From contig NZ_FNIJ01000001.1 in NCBI RefSeq assembly GCF_900103845.1, forward strand, positions 243,659 through 307,658: 64,000 bases of DNA, read 5' to 3'. Source of the stretch: Pseudomonas jinjuensis (GTDB lineage Bacteria; Pseudomonadota; Gammaproteobacteria; Pseudomonadales; Pseudomonadaceae). Every line of letters starts with the position of its first letter. Positions within the stretch are counted from its first letter, which is position 1. Below are positions 21,344 through 31,104 of the stretch, piece after piece. Made by a program: the position numbers and the translations under genes. The notes under the pieces were generated by a model that was given only the letters and a program-made list of their open reading frames with translations, was not told the origin of the DNA and searched no databases.

Positions 21344-22102
21344 GTGTCCAGTCCCGTTTCCGGCAACCGCCTGGTAGTCCTCGATACCGAAACCACGGGC
21401 ATGCCCGTCACCGATGGTCACCGGATCATCGAGATCGGCTGCGTCGAGCTGGAAGGGCGGCGTCTCACCGGCCGGCATTTCCACGTCTACCTGCAGCCGG
21501 ACCGGGAAGTGGACGAAGGCGCCATTGCGGTGCATGGCATCACCAACGAGTACCTCAAGGACAAGCCGCGCTTCCGCGAGGTGGCCGACGAGTTCTTCGA
21601 GTTCATCGCCGGCGCCCAGCTGATCATCCATAACGCGGCGTTCGACGTCGGTTTCATCAACAACGAGTTCGCCCTGCTCGGCCAGCAGGAGCGCGCCGAG
21701 GTCAGCGACTATTGCAGCGTGCTCGACACCCTGCTGATGGCCCGCGAACGCCATCCGGGCCAGCGCAACAACCTCGACGCCCTGTGCAAGCGCTATGGCG
21801 TCGACAACTCCGGCCGCGACCTGCACGGCGCACTGCTCGATGCCGAGATCCTCGCCGACGTCTACCTGGCGATGACCGGCGGCCAGACCAGCCTGTCGCT
21901 GGCCGGCAATGGCGCCGAAGGCGACGGCAGCGGCCGGCCGCAGGCCAGCCCGATCCGCCGCCTGCCGGCGGACCGCCCGCTTACCCGGGTGATCCGTGCC
22001 AGCGAAGACGAACTGGCTGCCCACCTGGCGCGCCTGGCGGTGATCGAGAAATCCGCCGGCGGCCCGGCGCTGTGGGCGCAGATGGAAGCGGCGACGGAGT
22101 GA
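21344..22102 (+). CDS. dnaQ: DNA polymerase III epsilon subunit, 3'-5' proofreading exonuclease
   Basis: A 252-residue DEDDh exonuclease. The metal and catalytic residues are Asp14 and Glu16 (LDTETTGM), Asp101 (NAAFDVGF), His161 and Asp166 (DLHGALLDAEIL). Residues past about 175 form the Gln/Ala-rich tail that tethers the polymerase alpha subunit. The start codon is GTG at 21344, with GGAGATC about nine bases upstream. rnhA and dnaQ are neighbours in many proteobacteria; here the small minus-strand gene separates them. Confidence 0.95.
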   Translation: MSSPVSGNRLVVLDTETTGMPVTDGHRIIEIGCVELEGRRLTGRHFHVYLQPDREVDEGAIAVHGITNEYLKDKPRFREVADEFFEFIAGAQLIIHNAAFDVGFINNEFALLGQQERAEVSDYCSVLDTLLMARERHPGQRNNLDALCKRYGVDNSGRDLHGALLDAEILADVYLAMTGGQTSLSLAGNGAEGDGSGRPQASPIRRLPADRPLTRVIRASEDELAAHLARLAVIEKSAGGPALWAQMEAATE

Positions 22103-22105
22103 GTC

Positions 22106-22135
22106 ATGGTTCCCACGCTCCTGCGTGGGAACCAT
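22106..22135. repeat. REP-type palindrome (GTTCCCACGC family)
   Basis: A perfect 13-bp inverted repeat (ATGGTTCCCACGC / GCGTGGGAACCAT) around TCCT, three bases after the dnaQ stop. The same core recurs at 36595-36695 and 62951-62980. Confidence 0.85.
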
Positions 22136-22260
22136 AAGGACGCATGCCTCCTGATGCGACCTTTTATTACAGCCTCTGGCACCCCGGGTTCCGCCTCGCT
22201 GGGCGAGCCTTTACCCTGAAGACTTCGACGGGAGCATTCCGTCAGTTTCCGGGGCTGATA

Positions 22261-24516
22261 ATGTACAAAGACCTGAAGTTCCCCATCCTCATCGTCCATC
22301 GCGACATCAAGGCCGACACCGTAGCCGGCGACCGCGTCCGCGGCATCGCCCGGGAGCTGGAGCTGGACGGCTTCAGCATCCTATCCACCGCCAGTTCCAC
22401 CGAAGGCCGCATCGTCGCCTCCACCCACCACGGGCTGGCCTGCATCCTGGTCGCCGCCGAGGGGGCGGGGGAGAACCAGCGCCTGCTGCAGGACGTGGTC
22501 GAGCTGATCCGCGTAGCGCGGGTGCGCGCGCCGCAGCTGCCGATCTTCGCCCTCGGCGAGCAGATGACCATCGAGAACGCGCCCGCCGAGTCCATGGGCG
22601 ACCTGCACCAGTTGCGCGGCATCCTCTACCTGTTCGAGGACACCGTGCCGTTCCTCGCCCGCCAGGTGTCGCGGGCCGCGCGCAGCTATCTGGAAGGCCT
22701 GCTGCCGCCGTTCTTCCGCGCGCTGGTCGAGCACACCGCGCAATCCCACTATTCCTGGCACACGCCGGGGCACGGCGGCGGCGTCGCCTATCGCAAGAGC
22801 CCGGTGGGGCAGGCGTTCCACCAGTTCTTCGGCGAGAACACCCTGCGCTCGGACCTCTCGGTATCGGTCCCCGAACTGGGCTCGCTGCTCGACCACACCG
22901 GTCCGCTGGCCGAGGCGGAAGCCCGCGCCGCGCGCAATTTCGGCGCCGACCACACCTTCTTCGTGATCAACGGCACCTCGACGGCGAACAAGATCGTCTG
23001 GCACTCGACGGTCTGCCGCGACGACCTGGTGCTGGTCGACCGCAACTGCCACAAGTCGGTGCTGCACTCGATCATCATGACCGGCGCGATCCCGCTCTAC
23101 CTGTGTCCGGAGCGCAACGAGCTGGGCATCATCGGGCCGATTCCGCTGTCCGAATTCAGCCGCGAGTCGATCGCCGCGAAGATCGCCGCCAGCCCGCTGG
23201 CGCAGGGCCGCGAGCCGAAGGTCAGGCTGGCCGTGGTGACCAATTCCACCTACGACGGCCTCTGCTACAACGCCGAGATGATCAAGCAGGCGCTGGGCGA
23301 CAGCGTCGAGGTGCTGCACTTCGACGAGGCCTGGTTCGCCTACGCCGCCTTCCACGATTTCTACGCCGGCCGCTACGGCATGGCCACCAGCCGCAGCGAC
23401 GCCGGCCCGCTGGTGTTCGCCACCCATTCCACGCACAAGATGCTCGCCGCCTTCAGCCAGGCGTCGATGATCCACGTGCAGGAGGGCGGCGCCCGGCCCT
23501 TCGAGCGGGCGCGCTTCAACGAAGCCTTCATGATGCACATCTCCACCTCGCCGCAGTACGGCATCATCGCCTCGCTGGACGTGGCCTCGGCGATGATGGA
23601 AGGGCCGGCCGGTAGCTCGCTGATCCAGGAAACCTTCGACGAGGCCCTGAGCTTCCGCCGCGCGCTGGCCAACGTGCGGCAGAACCTGGTCGCCGGGGAC
23701 TGGTGGTTCTGCGTCTGGCAGCCGCCGGCGGCCGAGGGCACCGACGAGGTGCGCACCCGCGACTGGGCGCTGGAGCCGAACGCCGACTGGCACGGCTTCG
23801 GCGATGCGGCGGAGGACTACGTGCTGCTCGACCCGATCAAGGTCACCCTGGTGACGCCGGGGCTCACCGCCGACGGCAAGCTGGACGAGAAGGGCATCCC
23901 GGCGGCAGTGGTCAGCCGCTTCCTCTGGGAGCGCGGGCTGGTGGTGGAGAAGACCGGCCTGTACTCCTTCCTGGTGCTGTTCTCCATGGGCGTGACCAAG
24001 GGCAAGTGGAGCACGCTGGTCACCGAGTTGCTGGAGTTCAAGCGTTCCTACGACAGCAACGCGCCGCTCACCGACGCCCTGCCCAGCCTGGTCCAGGCCG
24101 GCGGCGCGCGCTACGCCGGGATGGGCCTGCGCGACCTGTGCGACGAGCTGCATGCCTGCTACCGCCAGCACGGCACCGCCAAGGCGATCAAGCGCATGTA
24201 CACCGTGCTGCCGGAAGTGGCGATGCGTCCGGCCGATGCCTATTCCCAGCTGGTGCGCGGCGAAGTGGAGCCGGTGCCCATCGACAGGCTGGAAGGGCGC
24301 ATCGCCGCGGTGATGCTGGTGCCCTATCCGCCGGGCATCCCGCTGATCATGCCGGGCGAGCGCTTCACCGAGGCGACCCGCTCGATCCTCGACTACCTGG
24401 TGTTCGCCCAGACCTTCGCGCGCAGCTTCCCCGGCTTCGATTCCGACGTGCACGGCCTGCAGGCGGAAGACGGCGATGGCGGGCCCTGCTATACCGTTGA
24501 GTGCATCAGGGAATAG
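22261..24516 (+). CDS. ldcA: Lysine decarboxylase (Orn/Lys/Arg decarboxylase, PLP-dependent)
   Basis: A 751-residue fold-I decarboxylase converting lysine to cadaverine, full length for P. aeruginosa LdcA (PA1818). The order is N-terminal wing domain (about 1-130), PLP-binding core with the cofactor lysine at about 393 (ATHSTHKMLAAFSQ), and C-terminal domain. Earlier core motifs are HTPGHGGGVAYRKSP and VINGTSTANK. The true start is MYKDLKFPIL at 22261; the 39-codon upstream extension does not resemble the family. The ldcAB operon is ArgR-controlled in P. aeruginosa; I could not find a convincing ArgR site here. Confidence 0.93.
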   Translation: MYKDLKFPILIVHRDIKADTVAGDRVRGIARELELDGFSILSTASSTEGRIVASTHHGLACILVAAEGAGENQRLLQDVVELIRVARVRAPQLPIFALGEQMTIENAPAESMGDLHQLRGILYLFEDTVPFLARQVSRAARSYLEGLLPPFFRALVEHTAQSHYSWHTPGHGGGVAYRKSPVGQAFHQFFGENTLRSDLSVSVPELGSLLDHTGPLAEAEARAARNFGADHTFFVINGTSTANKIVWHSTVCRDDLVLVDRNCHKSVLHSIIMTGAIPLYLCPERNELGIIGPIPLSEFSRESIAAKIAASPLAQGREPKVRLAVVTNSTYDGLCYNAEMIKQALGDSVEVLHFDEAWFAYAAFHDFYAGRYGMATSRSDAGPLVFATHSTHKMLAAFSQASMIHVQEGGARPFERARFNEAFMMHISTSPQYGIIASLDVASAMMEGPAGSSLIQETFDEALSFRRALANVRQNLVAGDWWFCVWQPPAAEGTDEVRTRDWALEPNADWHGFGDAAEDYVLLDPIKVTLVTPGLTADGKLDEKGIPAAVVSRFLWERGLVVEKTGLYSFLVLFSMGVTKGKWSTLVTELLEFKRSYDSNAPLTDALPSLVQAGGARYAGMGLRDLCDELHACYRQHGTAKAIKRMYTVLPEVAMRPADAYSQLVRGEVEPVPIDRLEGRIAAVMLVPYPPGIPLIMPGERFTEATRSILDYLVFAQTFARSFPGFDSDVHGLQAEDGDGGPCYTVECIRE

Positions 24517-24541
24517 TCACGCCACAGGCTAAGGGGAACAG

Positions 24542-25894
24542 ATGACCGGGGAGAGCGCAGCCAAGAAGGGCAGCATGGGGTTCTGGAGCTGTACCGCCCT
24601 GGTCATCGGCAACATGGTCGGCTCGGGAGTTTTCCTGCTGCCGTCCAGCCTGGCGGCGTATGGCGGTCTCAGCCTGTTCGGCTGGCTGGTATCGAGCACC
24701 GGCGCGGTGCTGCTGGCCTTCACCTTCGCCCGGCTGGCGCGGCTCAACCCCGGCGCCGGCGGGCCCTACGCCTATACCCGCGACGGCTTCGGCAGCTTCG
24801 CCGGCTACCTCTGCGCCTGGACCTACTGGAAGGCCGCCTGGATCGGCAACGCGGCCATCGCCGTGACCCTGGTCGGCTACCTGCGGGTGTTCATCCCGGC
24901 GCTGGCCGACCCGATCCTGATGGTCGCCACGGCGATCGGCTCGATCTGGTTCTGCACCTTCGTCAACCTGCGCGGCATCGGCGCCTTCGCCGTGATGCAG
25001 AACGTCCTCACCGTGCTGAAGCTGGTGCCGCTGCTGCTGGTCGGCATCCTCGGCTGGTTCCATTTCAATCCTGAATACCTGAGCATTCCGGCGCGCGCGG
25101 AGTTGCCGGGCATGGGCTACGCCCAGGCGATCGCCACCACCGCGGCGCTGACCCTGTGGTCGTTCATCGGCCTGGAGTCGGCCACCGTGCCGGCCGACGA
25201 CGTGCGCGACCCGAAGCGCACCATCCCGCGCGCCACGCTGTTCGGCACCCTGGCCGCGGCGGCGGTGTACATCCTGTCGATCACCGCGGTGCAGGGCCTG
25301 ATGCCGCCGGAGGTGCTGGCCCGCTCCACCTCGCCGTTCGCCGACGCCGCGCGCATCCTGCTCGGTGACTGGGGCTACTACCTGGTGGCCGGCGGCGCGG
25401 TGATCGCCTGTCTCGGCGCACTCAACGGCTGGGTGCTGCTGCAGGGGCAGATTCCGGTGGCGCCGGCGCGCGACGGGCTGTTCCCCGAATCCCTTGGCAA
25501 GCTGAACAGGAACGGCGCGCCGGCCAACGGCCTGTGGGCCTCGGGGCTGCTGGTGACGGTGCTGGTGCTGGTCGATGGCCACGGCGATCTGGTCGACGTG
25601 TTCAACGTGATCATCCTGCTCGGCACCATGACCGGCGTGGTGCCCTATGCCTTCTGCACCGCCGCGCTGCTGCAGCAACTGGCGGTCAGGCCCGAGGACT
25701 TCTCGGCGCGCTCGCGGCCGCGCCTGGTGGCGATCGGCACGCTGGGCTTCCTCTATTCGCTGTGGGCGCTGTACGGCACCGGCCAGCAGGCGATCTTCTG
25801 GGGCTTCCTGGTGCTGATGGCAGGGATTCCCATGTACACCTGGCGGCAATGGCGCAACCGCATGAACGGCGTGGCGGTCACCGCTCCAGACTGA
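24542..25894 (+). CDS. ldcB: Lysine/cadaverine antiporter, AdiC/CadB-type APC transporter
   Basis: A 450-residue inner-membrane transporter of the APC superfamily with about 12 helices. The first helix carries GNMVGSGVFLLPSSLA, the unwound substrate-binding segment typical of AdiC and CadB. It begins 26 bases after ldcA and should exchange external lysine for cadaverine made by LdcA. Together they consume a proton and feed lysine carbon into 5-aminovalerate catabolism. Confidence 0.88.
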   Translation: MTGESAAKKGSMGFWSCTALVIGNMVGSGVFLLPSSLAAYGGLSLFGWLVSSTGAVLLAFTFARLARLNPGAGGPYAYTRDGFGSFAGYLCAWTYWKAAWIGNAAIAVTLVGYLRVFIPALADPILMVATAIGSIWFCTFVNLRGIGAFAVMQNVLTVLKLVPLLLVGILGWFHFNPEYLSIPARAELPGMGYAQAIATTAALTLWSFIGLESATVPADDVRDPKRTIPRATLFGTLAAAAVYILSITAVQGLMPPEVLARSTSPFADAARILLGDWGYYLVAGGAVIACLGALNGWVLLQGQIPVAPARDGLFPESLGKLNRNGAPANGLWASGLLVTVLVLVDGHGDLVDVFNVIILLGTMTGVVPYAFCTAALLQQLAVRPEDFSARSRPRLVAIGTLGFLYSLWALYGTGQQAIFWGFLVLMAGIPMYTWRQWRNRMNGVAVTAPD

Positions 25895-25915
25895 ACCGCG
25901 CGAAGGAAAGTCAAG

Positions 25916-25952
25916 AGCGGGCCCCCAGGATCGGCGGCCCGCTGCCGGTTTT
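25916..25952 (+). terminator. Probable terminator of ldcAB
   Basis: AGCGGGCC (25916-25923) pairs with GGCCCGCT (25936-25943) around a 12-base loop, followed by GCCGGTTTTG. It starts 22 bases after ldcB. Confidence 0.55.
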
Positions 25953-26083
25953 GCGAGCGGCTTCATGACCGCTCCCGTGGCCCGCGTCACATACCCCGTG
26001 ATCGACTTTCGCCCTTGCCTTGTTATAGTGGCGCGGATTTGCCGACCACAAGAATCGCATCAGGGCAGAGCAGGAGTTCCCCC

Positions 26084-26896
26084 GTGACCGAGTACAAAGC
26101 CTTCCGCGTCGAACTCGTCAACAAGATCGCCCACGTGGCGATCAACCGTCCCGAAAAACTCAACGCCATGAACGAGGATTTCTGGAAGGAAATCGTCGAC
26201 ATCTTCCGTTGGGCCGACGAAACCGATGAAGTCCGCGTGGTGGTGCTGAGCGGGGCAGGCAAGCACTTTTCCGCCGGCATCGACCTGATGATGCTGGCCC
26301 AGTCCGCCAGCCGGCTGGGCAAGGACGTCGGCCGCAACGCCCGCATCCTGCGCCGGCGCATCCTCGAACTGCAGGAATCGTTCAATGCCGTGGATCGCTG
26401 CAGCAAGCCGGTGATCGCGGCGATCCAGGGCTACTGCCTGGGCGGCGGCATCGACTTGATCTCCGCCTGCGACATGCGCTACTGCTCGCTGGACGCGCAG
26501 TTCTCGATCAAGGAAATCGACATGGGCATGGCCGCCGACGTCGGCACCCTGCAGCGCCTGCCGCGCATCATCGGCGACGGCATGATGCGCGAGATGGCCT
26601 ACACCGGGCGCATGGTCGGCGCCGAGGAAGCCCAGCGCATCGGCCTGGTGAACCGCACCTACGCCGATCACACCACGCTGCTCGACGGCGTGTTCGAGCT
26701 GGCCTCTCAGATCGCCGCGAAATCGCCGATCGCCGTCAGCGGCACCAAGCAGATGATCCGCCACGCCCGCGACCAGCGCATCGAGGACGGCCTCGAATAC
26801 GTCGCCACCTGGAACGCGGCCATGCTGCAGTCGGCCGACCTGCAGGCGGCGGTCGCCGCGCACATGAGCAAGCAGCAGCCCGAATACGCTGATTGA
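26084..26896 (+). CDS. Delta(3,5)-delta(2,4)-dienoyl-CoA isomerase (crotonase family)
   Basis: A 270-residue crotonase-fold enzyme. It would usually be labelled enoyl-CoA hydratase, but the catalytic pattern is that of mammalian ECH1: Asp124 (GGGIDLISACD), Glu144 (SIKEIDMG) and Asp152 (AADVGTLQRLP) match ECH1 Asp176/Glu196/Asp204 in identity and spacing. It should shift double bonds in dienoyl-CoAs from unsaturated fatty acids with odd-numbered double bonds. The start is GTG at 26084, with CAGGAG seven bases upstream. fimL follows 38 bases downstream. Confidence 0.85.
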   Translation: MTEYKAFRVELVNKIAHVAINRPEKLNAMNEDFWKEIVDIFRWADETDEVRVVVLSGAGKHFSAGIDLMMLAQSASRLGKDVGRNARILRRRILELQESFNAVDRCSKPVIAAIQGYCLGGGIDLISACDMRYCSLDAQFSIKEIDMGMAADVGTLQRLPRIIGDGMMREMAYTGRMVGAEEAQRIGLVNRTYADHTTLLDGVFELASQIAAKSPIAVSGTKQMIRHARDQRIEDGLEYVATWNAAMLQSADLQAAVAAHMSKQQPEYAD

Positions 26897-26934
26897 TACC
26901 CTTCCAGGCGTGCGCACAGGAGGCGCAGCAGGCG

Positions 26935-28617
26935 ATGGTTACAGGACTTACCTCCCTGAGTCTGGTGCGCGACGAGCTGTTCGCCACCATGGAGCAGGCC
27001 GAGCAGAATCTCGAGCATTTCATTGCCGAGCGACAGAACGGCAGCCTGCTGCAGCACGCCGTGGAATGCCTGGACCAGATCCGCGGCACGCTGAACCTGA
27101 TCGAACTGGTGGGCGCCGAACTGCTGGCGCAGGAAGCCCTGCGCCTGGCTACCGACATTCCCGCCGGGGCAGGGGAGGAGCGCGACGGCCAGCTCGCCGC
27201 CCTCGGCAACGCCCTCTACGTGCTGCGCCGCTACCTGGAAAACCTCGAAGCCCAGCGCCTGGAAATCCCCGAACTGCTGTTGCCGGCGATCAACGACCTG
27301 CGCCTGGCGGCCGGCCATCCGACCCTGCCGGAAAGCTTCTTCTTCAGCGCCCGCCTCGATCTGCCGCGCCCTGCAGCAGGCGAGGCGAAGACTCCGTCGG
27401 CAGAGAACCGCGAGCGCGAGTTGCGGCGCATGCGCCAGATGTACCAGATCGGCCTGCTCGGTCTGGTGCGCGAAGACAACCTGTACGGCGGCATGAAGCT
27501 CATGAGCCGCGCGCTGGGGCGCCTGGACGAGGTGCTGGGCAGCGGCGCGCGCTCGCGCCTGTGCTGGATCGCCGCCGGTGCGCTGGAGGCCCTGGTCGAC
27601 GCCCAGATGCTGCCGCGCAAGCCGCGCAAGCTGCTGTTCGCGCGCATCGACCGGGAATTGCGGCAGATGCTCTCCAGCGCGAATTACGAGGCGCCGCGCG
27701 GCCTGCTCAAGGAGCTGCTCTACCTGGTCGCCATGGCCGACAGCAACGGGCCGCGCGCCAGCCAGCTGCGCGAGGTGTTCGGCCTGGCGCCGCTGCCGTT
27801 CACCGATCACCTGCTGGAAGACGAGTCGCAACGCCTGTCCGGCCCCGGCCGGGCGGTGCTGCGCTCGCTGTCGGCGGCGATCCGCGAGGAACTGGCGGCG
27901 GTCAAGGACCAGCTCGACCTGATCGGCCGCGGCGCCTACCAGCCCGAGGCGCTGGTGGCGCTGCACGTGCAGCTGGGCAAGCTCGGCAAGACCCTCGGCA
28001 TGATCGGCCTGAACTCCGCGGCCAAGGTCCTGCTCGCCCAGCTGACCCCGGTTTCCTCCTGGGTCGCCCGCGGCGCGGTGGAATCCCCTGCGGCGCTGGA
28101 TGCGCTGGCCGACGTGCTGGTCTACGTGGAAAGCGTGGCCGGCAACCTGGAACGCGGCGATAACATGGCAGCCCGCGCCGAGCCGAAGATCGACCAGGAG
28201 CCGGAATCCTTCGCCGCCCACCAGCTCGCCGAGGCGCGCATCGTGGTGATCGAGGAAGCCCAGGCCGGACTGGCGCTGGCCAAGCGGGCGATTTCCGCCT
28301 ACCTCGAATCCAACGGCGACAAGCTGCACCTGGCCAACGTGCCGTCGAGCCTGCAGGCGGTGCGCGGCGGCCTCTGGTTCCTCTCCCAGGAGCGCGCGGC
28401 GCTGCTGCTCGGCGCCTGCGCCGACTACATCCAGCGGCAGATGATCGAGTCGGCGCAGATGCCCTCGGAACAGATGCTGGAAACCCTCGCCGACGCCCTG
28501 ACCGGCCTCGAATACTATCTTGAGGGTGGCGCCGTGCTGCGGCCGCAGGGCCAGCCGGACGTCCTCGACATCGCAAGCGAAAGCGTCAAGGCGCTGGGAA
28601 TGGAGGTGAGGTCCTGA
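26935..28617 (+). CDS. fimL: FimL-like regulator of type IV pili and cAMP signalling
   Basis: A 560-residue alpha-helical protein matching P. aeruginosa FimL (PA1822), which resembles the N-terminal part of the ChpA chemosensory kinase without phosphorylatable histidines. FimL links the Pil-Chp system and FimV to adenylate cyclase CyaB and so to twitching motility and Vfr-dependent virulence. No enzyme motif is visible. The ATG at 26935 follows CAGGAGGC. A TTG at 26893 overlapping the previous stop is possible but less likely. The stop overlaps the nudC start by one base. Confidence 0.85.
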   Translation: MVTGLTSLSLVRDELFATMEQAEQNLEHFIAERQNGSLLQHAVECLDQIRGTLNLIELVGAELLAQEALRLATDIPAGAGEERDGQLAALGNALYVLRRYLENLEAQRLEIPELLLPAINDLRLAAGHPTLPESFFFSARLDLPRPAAGEAKTPSAENRERELRRMRQMYQIGLLGLVREDNLYGGMKLMSRALGRLDEVLGSGARSRLCWIAAGALEALVDAQMLPRKPRKLLFARIDRELRQMLSSANYEAPRGLLKELLYLVAMADSNGPRASQLREVFGLAPLPFTDHLLEDESQRLSGPGRAVLRSLSAAIREELAAVKDQLDLIGRGAYQPEALVALHVQLGKLGKTLGMIGLNSAAKVLLAQLTPVSSWVARGAVESPAALDALADVLVYVESVAGNLERGDNMAARAEPKIDQEPESFAAHQLAEARIVVIEEAQAGLALAKRAISAYLESNGDKLHLANVPSSLQAVRGGLWFLSQERAALLLGACADYIQRQMIESAQMPSEQMLETLADALTGLEYYLEGGAVLRPQGQPDVLDIASESVKALGMEVRS

Positions 28618-29450
28618 TGCGTACCGGCCGTTGGGAAAATGCACTGCTCGATCCGTCCGCCGCCGGCGGCTGGGCCGTCGCCCATTGCCGGCAGCAGTTC
28701 CTCGGCGACAGCAATGGCGTGCTGTTCCCCCGCGAATGGCTGAAGCGCCAGGACCTGAGCGTGCTGTCCGAACACGGCATCGGCCATTTCGATGGCGACC
28801 CGGTGTTCCTGCTGGAAATCGACCAGCCCTACCCGCTGGACGGCTGCAGCTGGATCGGCCTGCGCCAGTTCATGATGCAGGCGGAGAAGGACATCTTCGC
28901 CATGCTCGGCTTCGCTTCGCAGATCGGCACCTGGGCGCGGGAGAACCGCTTCTGCGGCGGCTGCGGCCAGCCGATGCAGCGCATGCCGCGGGACCGCGCG
29001 ATGCTCTGCGAAAGCTGCGGCATCCAGCGCTACCCGCTGCTCTCGCCGAGCATGATCGTGCTGGTGACCCGTGGCGACGAACTCCTGCTGGCCCGCTCGC
29101 CGCGCTTCGTGCCGAGCATGTACAGCACCCTGGCGGGCTTCGTCGAGCCCGGCGAGACGGTGGAGCACTGCGTGGCGCGCGAGGTGCGCGAGGAAGTCGG
29201 GCTGGAGATCGGCAACATCCGCTACATGGGCAGCCAGTGCTGGCCGTTCCCGCATTCGCTGATGCTCGGCTTCCATGCCGAATACGTCAGCGGCGAGATC
29301 GTCCCCCAGGCGGACGAGATCGAGGATGCCCAGTGGTTCGGCATGGATGCGCTGCCGCTGCTGCCGGCGGAGCGCTCCATCGCCCGCTACCTGATCGAAC
29401 TGTTCCTGGCGCGCCGCTCAGGCCGCGCCGAACCAGTGCTGCCAGACTAG
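28617..29450 (+). CDS. nudC: NAD(+)/NADH diphosphatase, RNA de-NADding enzyme NudC
   Basis: A 277-residue Nudix hydrolase that cleaves NADH to NMNH and AMP and removes NAD caps from RNA 5' ends. A zinc ribbon is formed by Cys113/Cys116 and Cys131/Cys134. The Nudix box runs from Gly174 ([20 protein letters not shown]). The downstream NudC hallmark, normally SQPWPFPxS, reads SQCWPFPHS here (from residue 206), a proline-to-cysteine change. Translation is coupled to fimL (TGATG). Its last 33 bases overlap the convergent transporter gene. Confidence 0.94.
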   Translation: MRTGRWENALLDPSAAGGWAVAHCRQQFLGDSNGVLFPREWLKRQDLSVLSEHGIGHFDGDPVFLLEIDQPYPLDGCSWIGLRQFMMQAEKDIFAMLGFASQIGTWARENRFCGGCGQPMQRMPRDRAMLCESCGIQRYPLLSPSMIVLVTRGDELLLARSPRFVPSMYSTLAGFVEPGETVEHCVAREVREEVGLEIGNIRYMGSQCWPFPHSLMLGFHAEYVSGEIVPQADEIEDAQWFGMDALPLLPAERSIARYLIELFLARRSGRAEPVLPD

Positions 29451-30197
29451 GCGCACGGTCAGCGCCAGCACCACCAGGATGAACACCGGGCGGATGAACT
29501 TCGCACCGCCGCCGATGGCGGTGCGCGCGCCGAGGTAGGCGCCGATCATCAGCGAGCCGCCCATGCTCAGGCCCATCAGCCAGAGCACCTTGCCGGAAGC
29601 GACGAACACCGCCAGCGAGACGATGTTGCTGACGAAGTTCATGCTGCGCGCCACGCCGCTGGCGCGTACCAGGTCGAGCGGATACATCAGCAGCGTGCTG
29701 ACCGTCCAGAACGCGCCCGTGCCGGGGCCGGCGACGCCATCGTAGAAGCCCAGCGACAGCCCCTGCGGCCACTGGCGGCCTTGGGCGACGTGCGGATTGG
29801 CGTCCAGCGGCGCCTCGGGCGTCTTGCCCAGCAGCAGGTATAGGCCGCAGGCGAACACCACCACCGGCAGCAGCCGGTTCAGCCATTCCGCCGGGAGGAA
29901 ATGCACGCTCCAGGCGCCGAGTGCCGCGCCGATGGCGGTGGCGACCAGGGCGTTGCGCCACTTGCCCGGATCGAACAGCTTGCGCCGGTAGAAGGTGAAG
30001 CTGGCGGTGGCCGAGCCGAAGGTCGCGCTCAGCTTGTTGGTGCCCAGCGCCAGGTGCGGCGGAACGCCGGCGGTGAGCAGGGCGGGAATGGTCAGCAGGC
30101 CGCCGCCGCCGGCGATGGCGTCGATGAAGCCGGCGAGGAAGGCGACGGCGGCGAGAATGGCGAGGGTGAGGGGATCCACGGCGAGTTCGAGGGGCAT
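29418..30197 (-). CDS. TSUP (TauE/SafE) family membrane permease
   Basis: A 259-residue inner-membrane protein of about eight helices. The two TSUP half-motifs are visible: [19 protein letters not shown] with [13 protein letters not shown] in the N-half, and [15 protein letters not shown] in the C-half. The family exports or imports sulfur-containing or organic anions such as sulfite, sulfoacetate or taurine; the substrate here is unknown. [10 protein letters not shown] at 30197 is chosen as the start because the upstream extension is not membrane-like. It overlaps the end of nudC tail to tail. Confidence 0.85.
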   Translation of the reverse strand: MPLELAVDPLTLAILAAVAFLAGFIDAIAGGGGLLTIPALLTAGVPPHLALGTNKLSATFGSATASFTFYRRKLFDPGKWRNALVATAIGAALGAWSVHFLPAEWLNRLLPVVVFACGLYLLLGKTPEAPLDANPHVAQGRQWPQGLSLGFYDGVAGPGTGAFWTVSTLLMYPLDLVRASGVARSMNFVSNIVSLAVFVASGKVLWLMGLSMGGSLMIGAYLGARTAIGGGAKFIRPVFILVVLALTVRLVWQHWFGAA

Positions 30198-30288
30198 TGA
30201 AGGTCCAGTCTGTTTCCGGGGGCTGGCTGGCCGCGCGCATGCGGGGTGCGCATAATGCCGCCAATTGTAGAGGGAAGGAATCGATTCC

Positions 30289-30933
30289 ATGCAGTACGAC
30301 GGTCTTGCCTGGGCGTTCGCGCTGGTCGCGCTTCTGGCCGTGCTGGTCGCCGCGCGCATCCTCTTCGACCGCCACTGGTTCCTCGGCTGGCTGCGCGGTT
30401 GCGCGGGGCTGGCCTGCGTCGCCGTCGCCGTGCTGCTGGCGCTGGCCGGCTGGGACCTGGGCAGCTACGCCACGCTGCCCCAGGAGCGGCCGCTGGCGAC
30501 CCTGAGCTTCAAGCGGGAGGCGCCGCAGCGCTATCAGGTGAAAGTGCTGGAGGGCAACCACGAGCGCACGGTCGAGCTGGACGGCGACCTCTGGCAGCTG
30601 GACACCCGCATCATCCGCTGGAAGGGCCTGGCGGCGCTGCTCGGGCTGCAACCCGGCTATCGCCTGCAGACGCTCGGCGGGCGCTTCTTCGCCATCGAGG
30701 AGCAGACCCGGGCGAAGCCCGTGGCGCTGGCCGGGAGTTCCCGTGGCGTGGACGTCTGGCGCTGGCTGAACGAAGGCCGGCACGACCTGTTCCTGCTGGA
30801 GGCGAAGGCGGGGCGGGTGAACTTCCTGCCGATGGCCGACGACGCGGTGTTCGCGGTGCGCCATGGGCCGGTGGGGCTGTATGCCGAGCCGATGAACCAG
30901 GCGGCGCAGCAGGCGATGCGGGAGTGGAATTGA
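30289..30933 (+). CDS. Conserved inner-membrane protein of unknown function
   Basis: A 214-residue protein with two N-terminal membrane helices (about 7-25 and 36-54) and a soluble C-terminal domain of about 150 residues (LPQERPLATLSFKRE onward) that is probably periplasmic. Homologues in Pseudomonas are sometimes labelled multidrug-transporter-like, but two helices cannot make a transporter and I see no catalytic motif. GGGAAGGAATCG precedes the ATG. A foldback element follows it. Confidence 0.75.
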   Translation: MQYDGLAWAFALVALLAVLVAARILFDRHWFLGWLRGCAGLACVAVAVLLALAGWDLGSYATLPQERPLATLSFKREAPQRYQVKVLEGNHERTVELDGDLWQLDTRIIRWKGLAALLGLQPGYRLQTLGGRFFAIEEQTRAKPVALAGSSRGVDVWRWLNEGRHDLFLLEAKAGRVNFLPMADDAVFAVRHGPVGLYAEPMNQAAQQAMREWN

Positions 30934-30997
30934 AGGGGCGCCATACCCTGTAGGAGCGATCCGATTGCCATCCCACGCCGGTGTGGCCGGATGGGAA

Positions 30998-31083
30998 CGT
31001 AGGGTGGATGAGGCTTTTTTCATCCACCATTGCGGGGCCGCATGCGCGGCCATGGTGGATCGATGGAGCCGATCCACCCTACG
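30998..31083. repeat. 86-bp foldback element, copy 1 (CGTAGGGTGGAT ends)
   Basis: Perfect 12-bp terminal inverted repeats (CGTAGGGTGGAT / ATCCACCCTACG) enclose a nested inverted repeat (ATCCACCAT / ATGGTGGAT) with a GC-rich centre. The element lies between two convergent genes. A second copy of equal length lies at 53247-53332 in the opposite orientation. Confidence 0.85.
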
Positions 31084-31104
31084 TTGGAGCGCGCGCGGCG
31101 GGTC

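Noticed and set aside
22136-22260. ArgR operator before ldcA
   Set aside because: ArgR control is known for ldcAB in P. aeruginosa, but I could not find a TGTCGC-type half-site pair in this gap.
26893-26935. TTG at 26893 as the fimL start, overlapping the isomerase stop
   Set aside because: The ATG at 26935 has an AGGAGGC site upstream; the TTG form would add 14 residues across that site.
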